Shown: positions 1 to 12,300 of the stretch, in pieces
Layout: each line of letters opens with the position of its first letter
How positions within the stretch are numbered: the stretch's first letter is position 1
Origin: Eutreptiella sp. 'Long Island Sound 2002'
Lineage: Eukaryota; Euglenozoa; Euglenophyceae; Eutreptiales; Eutreptiaceae
NCBI GenBank assembly: GCA_964036045.1
Contig: OZ038378.1
Span: 170,406,476 to 170,470,475 of the forward strand
Reading direction: 5' to 3'
DNA: 64,000 nt
The notes under the pieces: model-generated
Databases searched by the model: none
What the model was told of the DNA's origin: nothing
Seen by the model: only the letters and a program-made list of their open reading frames with translations
Position numbers and translations under genes: made by a program

Positions 1-232
1 GCCGTCAACTTAGCCTTTTTTGGGGTTGGGGGGGTCTAGCCAGAGGGCTGTATCGCCCCCCCCCCCCCCTCCCGAAGTTGAAAACCTGCCCATCCCTGAC
101 AGGACACCGTGTCCAAAGGATGAGAGGCAGGTCATGGCCAAAGAGGAGTGTCCCATGATATTGACCGCATTGTGCAGACCCTCTACGGATGCATGCCATA
201 ATTTACCCCTTAACACCGCACGTGCACTGCAG

Positions 233-346
233 GCCTGGGAATTGTATTACAACATCTTCAAGAAAATCAACGCCGCGTTGTTCCAGCATCATTTGATGAG
301 CACCCTCGAGCTGCAGTACGTGTCCCCCAAACTGCACGATGCAAAG
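233..346 (+). CDS. TOR: TOR exon a: FRB domain, C-terminal helix
   Basis: 38 codons between a CAG acceptor at 230-232 and a GTGTGG donor at 347. The peptide [12 protein letters not shown] ... [10 protein letters not shown] is the conserved end of the FKBP12-rapamycin-binding domain. The frame remains open upstream to position 20, but the peptide there (proline run from a poly-C tract) is not TOR-like, so the exon is taken to begin at 233. Confidence 0.95.
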
Positions 347-3300
347 GTGTGGCCACCTCGAGCCCCCTGCAGTTTCGAGTGTGACCGACCATGGATCTGT
401 TGCGTGCAAGTGAGTCGTTGGTCTTTCCAGAACATCAGGCCATTTGCGTTCGCCGGGGACATTGCCGCACGCTGACATGCCGTCTCACAGCCTCTTTTCT
501 GGGGTGGGGCGCAGCGGTGCTTTGAGGACGATGGAAGAGGGCCCTGAGAGTCACGGGACAAACAAAGAAGGGACCCAAAGCTGACCATGGAGCATGCCAA
601 GCCCAGGCTGCTCCGGTTGTGCAGACCGGATGGACGCACCTTTTCAGCAGAAGGCACCCGAAAGGCGGGTGCCTCTTCCACATGACAGCAACGGGCCCGT
701 GGGCCCGCAGGTTCTGTTTCCCGGAAGGCCCGGCAGAGGCCGCCCTCAACAAGGGCATCTGGGTCCTGTACGCACAGGGGGCGGCAGACGCAGCACCCGC
801 CCGTCGAAGCATCCCGCATACATGTGTGACCCGTGTGTGCGCGCGCGCGCGTGTGTGAGCTGCTAGACCAGGAGGCCCGCGGCAAAACCTTGCGCGAAGT
901 GTGCAAGACTTGGGCGACGTCCATTAGACACCCAGACAAGTGCCTTTGTCCGCGCTTTTTCGTCCAGGCCCATTCACACATGAAGCGTGGCCACGTAGGC
1001 GAGACGCCAGGATGCCATCGCGCTGCAGTCGGGCGTATGCGTCCTCAGAGGAACTGCATCGTCGAATTTTGTTGCCAGGCACTTGGGACGCAGAACCGCT
1101 GGGGCACTCCGTGAGATCTTTCTTGGGGCGTGGTGCCACATCAGTGCGGTCAATTCGGTTTGCAAAGATGTCGGGGCCATGGTTTGGATGCTCCCTTCAA
1201 ACCTGTGGAGCCGGGGCCGCTCAATGGTCTCGGTAAAGAATGTCATTTCCCATGGATTGTGGTGCATGCTGAAATGGACCCCAGCCCGCACAGCGTGAGA
1301 CGGATTTGGGGAGAGGTGAGGGGGGAGGGGATGGGCGCGGTCCCAGCGTCCCGCTCCCGGGGCAGGTGTCGCAATAGGAGCTCCCTCGCTCGCTCACGCT
1401 TGTCCTGAGGTGTGTAGTGGCCGCACTTCGCAGGTCCTAAGGCACTCCTTTGTGTGTTCCTGCCATCTGGGGTGGAGCTATCCTGTTGTTCAGTGGTAAT
1501 ACGCTCAATGTGTGGCACTTACGTTGTGACTCATCGTTGGCACAAAACTCTGAGATCTACTTTGCCATACACCCAAATGGGGGTCTGCGTGTGCCCTATC
1601 CTGGAAAGAAGTTTCATAGAGTTGGGGGTTGGGAATGTCAGAGCAAGGGAGGGCCACCCCGAGGGACGCGGGGGGCGGAGGAGTTCTCCAAAGCAGAGAC
1701 GCAAACAATGTACCGGAGCCCCGAATAGCGAAGAACGGCTCACGAGTGGTGCGAATGCAAAGCCTCGTGGCACTTCAGCCCGGGCCCAATACTTGTGGGT
1801 ATTCCAGATGCAAATGCATTGCCAGTGTGGGAGTGCCACCGTCAGATGCCAACAAACGGGCTCTTGGCGCAAACCAATGGCAGCTTGCCCTGATGCAGCT
1901 TGTCTTGGTTTTGCAGACCAGACCACAGACCATTCTCATGACAGTATGGCCTGACCCCGCCCCTCTTGTCATGGGAATGTGCATGTGAAGCCGCCCAGCG
2001 CCTGCAGGGCTACGGATGCCACAGGGATGCGGTAGCCAACGAGCCTTTATGGACCCCCCCCCCCTCCAGTGGTCTCTTTTCATAAAGGCTGCTTTGCGGT
2101 TTGCTTGGGTTTTATGTGTGCATGTGTAGGATTTGGAGCTGGCCATGCCTGGGTTCACCCGTGGGACGCAGACCGTGGCAACCATTGCCTCATTCCACTT
2201 GGAGCTGACAGTCATGCCATCCAAACAGCGCCCTCGCAAACTGGCCATCAACGGGTCTGATGGGGTGCAATACAAATACCTACTGAAGGGGCATGAGGTA
2301 TTCGATGTTCCCTCTTCTGTTTGTGCGACTCTGGTGCTTGCTTCTGTCATTGCTTGTCTTTCTCCGTCATGCTGTATCCCCGCCCTCCCCCCCCCCCCCC
2401 GCCACAGTCCGCAGGCAACGAAGCACAGCCGTGCATGAAATCGGAAATACCAACAACCTCCTCTGTTATGGTTCCCCTCCCTTCCCTTGCGCTAACGCGC
2501 CGCGATTTTCGGGAACGATTTCCGAGCGCATTTTTCGGGGCCGATTGCCGGACACAATTTCCGGGCGCGATCTCCGGAAACAATTTCCGAGTGCGATTTC
2601 TGGGAACCAATTCTCAGCGCGATTTCCGGACAGGATTTCCGGCGTGATTTCCGGGAACGATTTCCGGGCGCGATTTCCGGATGCGATTTCCGGGAACCAT
2701 TTCCGAGTGCGATTTCCGTGCGCGATTTTCGGTCACCATTTCCAGGCGCCATTCTCAGGCTGTCTAACGGCTGTTTTTTTGACCGTCATTTTCGTGGTCA
2801 CGGATGTGAAATGACATATTGTGAGCAGGTTGTGGTGGGAAAGATGGGCGGCTCAAGTCCTCAGCTCATAAATCCGAAGAATAATTGTAAACGGATTTAG
2901 CCAGTGCAGGTGTCCCTTCGTATTCGTATTCGTTTTTGGTTCCATGCACATTTCAAAATGGGCTGGAAACAAGGGGCACGAGTGGCAGTGGTGTCTAGTG
3001 TAAGTTGTGTTAGTTTTTTTTCCTTTTGCTGCAAGTCTCGTACACCTTTTTTTTCTTATGTAAGGGGAAAAAAGTGAAAATGATGTAAGTCGCGCATTAT
3101 GTGCGCCCCTTACAGCAAATGAAGATGACCGCTAAACTGAGGTATTGCAACTGCCGAATACCATTCCCCATCTACCCAACATGCTAATGACCAAGTGTTG
3201 TGCATCAGGCTTGGCAAAGGCCTGAGCAGAGGGCTTGGCAGCGGACTGGGCAATATTGGGGTGCAAGAAGTACCCAACCATTACTACTGCCATTGATTGC

Positions 3301-6300
3301 GTTGGGGCTCCCTTTGCACCTGATTGTGATGCAATCTCATGCCCTGCTCAGCCAAAGTCTGTCTGGCCGCTGAAACGGTGACATAGGACGCCCATGCGGT
3401 GCCCTCAACGTCTTCTTCAACCAACTCTCAGGCATGGGAACATAGGAAAAACTGACTGAACCGAGTGATGCAAAGACTTGCAGAACCAGGACAACACGCT
3501 GGTTGTTCAGCACAATGATTCATGGGGGAAATGACATCATCAAGAAAATCCAAAAAATGAAAGAACCCCCCCCCCCCCCCGCCCCCCAAAGTGTGTGGGT
3601 GCTGCGTCTTGCCACAAAACACCAAAAAACAAACACCCAAACATGTCCGAGGGGGAGGGGCAACAATGGTAAGGAGAAAAACAAAATATACAAAGAAAAG
3701 CTTTTGTTTTGCCTATGAATCCCGAAGCGGACACCAGTGAGCACAAGGTTGAAACCGCAGAAAGTTTTGCACAAAGTATTGGTTAGCCAAACACCAGAAC
3801 TCCTGTTCAAAGACGCAGCTCATAAATTTCATCCAAAAGTGTCCATGTTCAAACAAACTTCTGCCACTTAGCCTCCCAGTCCCGCTGCATGGGCATGGGC
3901 AGTGCCCCCAAGGACACCTGCACCTGATGCCGCAACTCCGTCATCCCCCCCCCCCCCCCAGCTTGTCGCCCTTGGCCCCTGCAATGGCCCCTCCCCTTTG
4001 ATATACTCTGTGACCTCAAGGGGCCACGGGTCATATTGGTCCTTGACTGTATCAACCATGGAGACAGTGTCCATTGTTTGTGCATCCGCAGGATTTGCGT
4101 TTGGACGAGCGAGTCATGCAGTTGTTTGGGCTAGTCAATGCATTGCTGCAGTCCGATCCCGTGAGCACGAAAATGAACCTCAGCATCACTCGATACGCCG
4201 TCATCCCCCTCAGTGCCAACGCAGGCATCATCGGATGGGTGGAGAATTGTGACACTTTCCATCAATTGGTATGCGCTGTCTTCAGGGGCGCCTTAGATGC
4301 ATTTCCGTTGGTTATGGGATGGCGTAGTGGACACCAGACTTTTTGTCCGTTAAAGAAAACCCGCCCAACTGCTGTTGATAAGCTCACAACCGGAGCCCCT
4401 CAGCCCAGAACTGCCATCGGTTGGCCCACAGTCGCTGTCGGTAAGCCCAAAAGATTGCTGCCACCTTTGCCTCAACTGCCGACAGGTGGCTCAGCACGCT
4501 CCTTACCTTCCAAATGAGCTACGATACGAGACCACCATGTTCTCTGTTTGTGTCGAAAAATTGAGCTGACTACTGGACACCCCCCCCCCCTTCTCCATCT
4601 TTTTGAATTGAAAAACATCCAACTTATCAGCACGAAATTTTTCTACAGATGGCCTGGAATCCCCCATAAGGAAGCTTCATTACGACACTGGGAGACACTG
4701 GGGTGCGGCAAATTCTGTGGCGCAAAATTTCCTGCGAAGTTTTTTTCGCAATTGATTCAGCTCCTAAAGGATCCCGCGCCGTCATGCCCTTGGGAATGGG
4801 GGAGGAGACAGGCACACGGATAGGCATTTGGGTCAGCATAGGGAGATGCAGATTTGGGACGTCCGGCAAAGAATGGTGATCAAAATAGTGGCATTAGCCA
4901 AGGAGAACGCATCGGTGAAGGGTCAATGCCATTTCTTCGAACATCTCCCTCTTGCAGTAGGCACGTTTTAGCCACTCAGTGAGCCTTTACCCTCAGTTCA
5001 TGAGGTTGAAGCTGCAAGAAGTGAGGCTGATCTGAACGGGCAATCTGAGGTGCATCTGATACGACTTTCGTGGGTGGGGCTCTCACGCAAGGCGTAGTGC
5101 TGAGCTGGATCATGAGCCACGTAGTCCGACTTTGAGCTACAGTAAATGGCATGCACCACACCATTGGCCTCATCGAGACCATATTTGCCTCGTGCGTAAA
5201 TTCTGCTTTTGGTGCCTTGGGGCCTGGGCGAAAATTCAAAATTGGCCGACAACGCCGGCGCGATCGGGGGGCTTCTGCCTGGGTCGAAAGTTCCGCCCCC
5301 CCCCCCCCCCACGCGCCCACCCACATGCGTTGCCAGGGACGCTGGATGTAAGCAGGAGTACGCGCCTCCTCCTCCTGTAGGAATAAAGGGGAAGAACGGG
5401 GCTGGCGGGACGGGTGCAGCAGCTTGCACAAGGGCTTGCAGATTGGCCAAGTGCATCTTGGTGGCAATGATTATGCCAGTCGCCTGCGCACGACAGGGAT
5501 ACTCTGTCGAAGCTTTGCTGTTTTGGAGCCTGACGCCCTATCTGCGCTTGGGATTTTTTTTGCTGTTGCAGTCCCTCCTGCATGTATACTCTCTTTTCAA
5601 TCCAGCTGTACCATCCAGTCTCCAGACCCACCACTAACCACGGAAATCGGTAACATTCATAGAACAGGGGATGGGCAGTCGCTGGGCGAAGTGAACGTCA
5701 GAGTGACAAATCCGATGTAGCCCTTTGCGTGGCTACCATCCAAGAGTTGTGGAATTGAACAGCTCTCATATCACTGTTGAGGTCAATTACTCTGCATGTT
5801 GAGGCGTGCGTGTGCAACCAAGAATCTGTGCTCCGTACCGACATGACCTCCATGTGGTTCAGGGGTGCTGGTCAAACAGGGCGTGGGACTGGCGCTGGGA
5901 CTGCGACTGGGGCTTGAAGTACCCCTCCCCTTCGATCAACGCATAGGAAATGTCCCGAGCGATAAAAAGGAACAGATTTCAGGCTGTTTCTTCGCATGTG
6001 ACCAACACACAAACCACACACGCACCTCTCCCTGTTTTCTGCCTTCTTTGTCACCAATACTCTACGGGCAGTGTTGCTTTTCGCAACGACACAATGGACC
6101 CATGCGATCGCAGGTGAAGGATTTCAGGGAGAAGAAGAAAATCTACATCAACGTTGAGCACCGGCACATCAACAGCATGACGGTGCAAAACGACGCGGAG
6201 AACTTGCCGCTCATTAAAAAGGTCGAATTGTTCGAGAATGCAATGAACAACACCACAGGCCAAGATTTGTATAAGGTTTGTGCCCTCGGCGCTGCAGATC

Positions 6301-9300
6301 ATTCCAGCCTTCCGGACACCCTATGACGTGAAGCATGTGGGAAGGGTGTGCGGTAGTATGGTCAGCAGAGAGTCCAGACCCTTCAAACCCACGGGCCACG
6401 CCTTGTGTCCGCTACTCATGGTGGGTTGGCAGTAGCAATATGCCCCCAATCCATCCGCATCCAATTGCCATTGGATTCGGAGTTGTTTGGCTGCTTGACG
6501 TGGTTTGTCATGTGCTTTGAATCCTACAGTCTGGTCCAAAGATGGGCCTGAGAATCGTTGGCACCCAAAAACTGTCTTTTCAACCCAAGCTTCTGCACCA
6601 CGAGCACCGCTTTCTCTTCCGGTACCTGAATTAGGCGACTGTCACCTATTTGCTGTCAGCCAACACTGGTCCCGAACAGCTCATAACAATGCGTGTAAAT
6701 CTATTATGTTGGTAGACTAAGAATTTTGGGGAATTCAGAGGATTGGAGAGTTTGGGAAGTTTGGGTATGTAGAGCCTGGGGAATGAAGTCTTTTTTCCCA
6801 TCAACCCTGTCAGCCTCCCTGTGTCTGCCTGTGCCTGCTGTTGTGGAAGAGGAGTGGGGCCATTTTTGGATTGACATGTAACTGTGCACAGCATCCACGC
6901 CAGTCGAACTCAATGGTTACTCTGTGCAGTATGCCACATGAGTTGGACTTTACAGTTTGGGCCGGATTTGAACTTTGCCTTTGGTGTCACGCACAAACAC
7001 CTGCACAGGGCCTCCGGTGGTGGCCACTTTGAGGCATCATTGCCCACCAGCCATGACGTTGCCCCTCGCTTATTTTTTGGTTTTTAGTTTGCTGACGAGG
7101 GGCTTTTAGTGGGGGCAAAGACTTCGGACCACAGGGGGGTTTCATGTTGCCCCAGAGCATTCATGCAGCCGAGGTGTGTTCAATATGGACACTGATTCCC
7201 AGAAGACTGCCCTTCCTGTACCCTTGCAGACTGTCCTCCTCAAGACGCCATTCCCTTGCCTGCATAGCCTGTACTTATGTGGCCAGGTGCTGTGGTTGCA
7301 AAGCCCCAACTCAGAGGTGTGGCTCAATCGGCGCACCCTGTACGCCCGCTCACTGGCAGCCATGTCCATCGTCGGATATATTCTGGGGCTGGGCGACCGG
7401 CATCCAAACAACTTGATGCTTCAGAGGCTGACCGGAAAAGTGGTCCATATCGATTTCGGCGACTGTTTCGAAGTATGCCGTTGCATGTTGCGCAAGTTTG
7501 TGGAGGGCCGACCCACAAAGTCTGATTGAGGGTGCTCACAGACTCACGTACTGTTACACAAGCCACAGCAGCATCACACAGAAGCCTGGGGCTCTGCACA
7601 AGTGTAAAACTGACGGTTGTGGCGGCTCCCTCTTCAAATTGAGAGGTCAGGGGGCTGCAGGGGTAGGTTGGCTAACCCGCTCTTCTGAGTCCCAGCCGCA
7701 TTTGGCATTATGGAGCCTTGGACCTTCGTAGGCGTGCCCTCCTCCTGATTGCGTAAGAGCGTCCTGGACCTGAATGGACTAGTGCCCTCCTCCAAATGAT
7801 GCTTCAGCCTAGATCCATCGCACCTGCACACATATGGAGCGGTTCCGGGATGGGAGTAGGGAGGTGGTAGGCCCTCCCTGGGTGGTGAGTAGGGAGTATG
7901 TCGGCTTCTCTGGGGCGCTGAGTAGGGAGGTGGTGGGATCTCTGGGGTGGTGAGTCGGGGGTGGTAGGCTTTTCCTGGGGTGGGGAAGGGGGGATGTGGT
8001 CGGCTCTCCCTGGGCTGGTGCTTTTGAGGTCACAGATGACCAGTGGTCTTGCGCCGCATGGACCGAATAAGGTAGCATCTGTCCCACTGCTGTAAAGCAC
8101 AGCAGTCTACCTCACTTTGTGCCATTGCTGTGATTGCTCCCTCTCTCCCACGCAACGCCGTTGTGAGAAGACACCGAACACATGCGATGGCTCGCTGCCT
8201 ACAGAGGGAGAAACCGGCAGCCCCTTGTTGCGTGTTTAGGTCGCCATGCATCGCGATAAGTTTCCGGAGAAGATTCCATTCCGGCTCACAAGGATGTTGA
8301 TCAACGCAATGGAGGTACTCACAGTGCCCGGACTGTGTGACTGTAGTGCATCTCCAGCTTCTCTCGCCCGCCACACGTCCAGTGCCGTGTGCACAGCACC
8401 CATCAGCACATGAGTACTTGTTCACCTGAAAAGTGGAAGAGCGTCTCGAAGATGGACGAAATGGGGGGGTGCTTAAGTGGCCAAGTAAGCCCCAATATAT
8501 TGGGGACTGCAAAGCAGAGGACTAAAGTGGCTATGCACCGAAGTGGCAATGCAAGCCCTACTATTTTGGGGACTCTGAAGCAGAGGGTCAGGTGGCTGTG
8601 TAAACCCTGGCTGTGGGTGGAATACACTTCTGTTTTACAGAACCCAGGTACACCTTTCTTTTTTGCTGGAACCTGAGTACACAAGCGTGAGGTGACATAA
8701 CTTTCATCTTGTTCACTCAGAGTACAGCAAAAGAACAGATACACAGGCTACGCCACACATCTTCGTCAGTATTTGCGTACAAAAAAGGAGGCGGTGGCCA
8801 ACCACTCACAACACATGAGAGGCAGGGCTGTGCTATGCAGGCACACGATGCCCCAGCAGGGGTTATGTAGCCACTTCAGTCCAATGCCACCCATGCAGAA
8901 GATACCCGTCAACAAGTATTAATCTTATTCTGCAAAGTCATACAACGTCCGAGAGCGGTATCGTGAGGATGCACAGGGTTGGTTGCAACGTGACCAAAGT
9001 TTATTGAGGACTTGAAGTGCTGGTGTAAGCAGCATCTTTAAGAGGATTGCGAGCGGAACAGGGAGCAAAGAGCAGTGGGTTTTCCACTTCAGTTGGGGGC
9101 TACGGGAGCCCCTGAAAACTGGGGGCGGGGAGGGGTTTGGAAAAGGGCTTCAATGATAGGGGAAGGTGCCGGAAGGAAAATGTGGTCAATGGTGGCCTTC
9201 CACAAAAGAATGAGCGCATGTCCATCACATCTTGCTAAAATGATAGAGGGTGTGATTCTTCCCAGTATATGTGCACATTAACGTGCCATTGACCCATTAC

Positions 9301-12300
9301 CCAAACCCTAACAAGGTTGAGTATGGAGCTAGTGGGACGCTTGGGGATCATACAGGGTTATCCTTATCTGCCAAATACTGCATAAGATTGCATTATATAG
9401 TCGAACTCCTGACCTGGGTTAGCTACCTCCTTTTAACTCTTTACGACAAAGCAATTTCAACGTACAAACCAAACCAGACTACCGACATGCCTTTATGGCC
9501 TAGACCACCTCAGCGAGGAGCTTGTTGCATTTGGTGAACAGTTGTTGTCTGGCCTTTGTTATTAGGCTTCAATCGCCTTGAGCCAGATTGGGCTTCTGCT
9601 ACATTGTTTGTCGCCATGGGTTGTGACATGTGGAATGCAGCCAAGTGTAATGCAATTTTAATGCGATTTCATCTCAAATCCTTACCATCTGTCGATCATC
9701 AGACCTACATGTGCCCTACCTTGTGCAGCCATTGTCACCTCCTCATCACAGGTTTCTGGGATCGAGGGGAATTACCGTTACACGTGCGAAAATGTGATGC
9801 GGGTCCTTCGGGAGAACAAAGATTCGGTGATGGCAATGCTCGAGGTGTGGGCTCCGGACGTTTCTTCTGTACCCCGGCGTCCCCGGGCACGTGGATACGG
9901 TCTCCCCCAACTCTGTCCGTTCGCCCGGCCCCGACAGTGCGACAGAGAGTTGGGGCCTATGGGGCAGAAGCTGCACAACGGTGGTAGTGGTGAATGAACT
10001 CCATCCCAACAGCCGCTTCAACCACAGCGCACTACCCCACAAACACAACGAGTCGCAGTACTGCCTTTGCACACAAAAGAGTTGCATAGCGAATCTGGGT
10101 ATGGTTCAAAGGCATGTGCAAGCACTGCTATCCCGGGGGAGGCGGGAGCTCCGGCCTTGGTCTGCTTTACCTCGTGTACTCCTGCGACTGGCGAGTTGTG
10201 CAAGTACCCTACAAATGGATTGTATGCCCCGAAATCCCACTATCCATCGATGCGCCCCCACTACGGAAGGTGCAGCTTCATGGTGGCCTCAAAAACGGTC
10301 AACCTTCCCCTAGTCCACCTGGAATTGGGAGCAAATCCCGCACACTGGGTGACTGGTTGCGCATACTGCAACCATGCCATTTCCAGTGGTTAACTTCGTT
10401 GCCTTTTGCACAGGCGCCGTGTGAACCGCAAAAGGGAATCCTGATTCATTCTGACCTAACCGGGGCACTGACACCTGATTATTTTGTGCAGGCATTTGCA
10501 CATGATCCTCTGATTTCATGGAGGTTGGTGGGCAAAGACAAGAACAAGGAAGCAGAGAATCAGCAGAAGGTATACCTGCCGCAATGCTTGCTCCACCTTT
10601 CAACCCTCTCTTCTACATTTTTTACACGCCACACGCATTACATGGTCATCCCTGCCCCTAAATCCTAGATCCGGGAGACTCCTAACCCCAAGATAGCACA
10701 TGGACCTTGGTGCAGCACACAGGCCACAATATCATCGGTGTCCCTGCAGTTCTACCTCAGCACACAGACCACACAATGACCCTTGTCCCCACAATTTGAA
10801 ACATGACACAGACCGCACAATCATTTTTATCCCACGATTCTAGCACACCACACAAAGGAGAAAAATCCTTGTTCCACAATATGTACTTGACTCCTCTCAA
10901 CCACATCTCCCTCAGCTCCACCCTCTGTTGTCGCCGCCCTCCTTTGTTAGGCCATGATGCCCAATAAAGCTCACCCACAGACCAAGTGTGGCCCAAGTTT
11001 TCGCATGTGGAATTTGTCTACACAGGAACTGGCTCTTCACCACACCCTACCACACCACACAGACGACTGAGTCACCAACGGGGTTCTCGAAAAGGGTGCT
11101 GGGGCAGGCGCAGCCCTGAGCAGCCATGGAGCTGTGAGTTACGTATCATGAAATACCTAGTACCACGGGGGGGGGGGGGGCGTCTCCTCGGTTCTGGTAC
11201 GCGACCCCCCCCCATATTTCTGCAACGCGCTGGCCATGAATGGCGCAGAGCGCAGAAGACTGCACTACCAGCAAGTCATACATTGGTGAGCTAGCACCCA
11301 TGGCCTTGTGTGACATTCACGTTGCTGGTTGTGGTGAGCACCTCTCAGTCTGGGGTCTTCGTGATGACCGCATACCGGGCACAGATCAGGCCGTGCGGGG
11401 AAGACGCCATGGGCAGAAGTTGCATTCTATATGTATGGCCAGTAGCTATTGACCCTTGGCAACTAAGTGGGCCCGGAGGGCAGGGAGTGGGGGGGGGGGG
11501 GTTGGCACAAGGCCTTAGTGGTTGGCTCTGCTAGCCTGTTGTGTGGCAGCGCCTATTGGTCTCTCGCCCTTGAACGTTTTGCTATGACAAGCAGGCATCC
11601 GTACTATTGCGGGCATCCGCACTGCCGCGGGCATCCATCCACCTACCTGGGTGGGAATCCGGTGGTGCCGAAGGCGCCTGAAAATTTTTTTTCATTCCCC
11701 TTGCCCATTTTGTCCACTTTGCACCCCAACACTATCCTTGAACCCAACCTTGACTCTAACACCCACCCCAACCCTCAGCCTACTCCTAACCCTACCCCCA
11801 AACCTTACCCTTGACCCTGACCCTAGCACTAACCAGGATTGAATATTGGGACCGAGCTGGTGGGGGAAGGAACATCGTCTAGGAGATTTCAACGACAAAT
11901 GAGGTACTCACTATAAAGTGGATGAGAGCGGCTCAAAAAGCGGCTCAAAATGAGCTATGTTCATCCGTTTGGGCACCACAACTGGACTAGGATCATTTTT
12001 GGAAAACCATGGTTTTGACCCGTTTTTGAGCCATTTGTGGTCCCAATTTGGCACATTTTCAAGGCCCTTTCGGCATTGAGAGGGGCCAAAATTGCTCAAC
12101 ATGGGCTCAAAATGGGCTCATTCCACTTGTTTGTGCACTCCAAATAGTCCAAACGTATCTTTGCAAAAACACATTTTTGATCCATTTTTGACCCATTTTT
12201 GGTCCCCAAAAAGCCCATTTTCAAGGCATTTTGTGACTTTGGAGGGGCCAAAATGGCTTGCAATGGGCTTAAAATGGGCTCATTTCATTTGTTTAGGCAC

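Noticed and set aside
289-981. 230-codon minus-strand ORF
   Set aside because: Antisense to a TOR exon and intron, Cys-, Ser- and His-rich without motif.
9295-9430. Possible tRNA- or SINE-like segment with GTCGAACTCC (B-box-like)
   Set aside because: No cloverleaf could be folded, no A-box at the right distance and no poly-A tail or TSD seen.
11716-11830. Telomere-like ACCCTAACCC text
   Set aside because: Units vary (CCAACC, CCCTAC, CTTGACC), the stretch is about 100 bases within a TOR intron, and no regular telomeric period is present.
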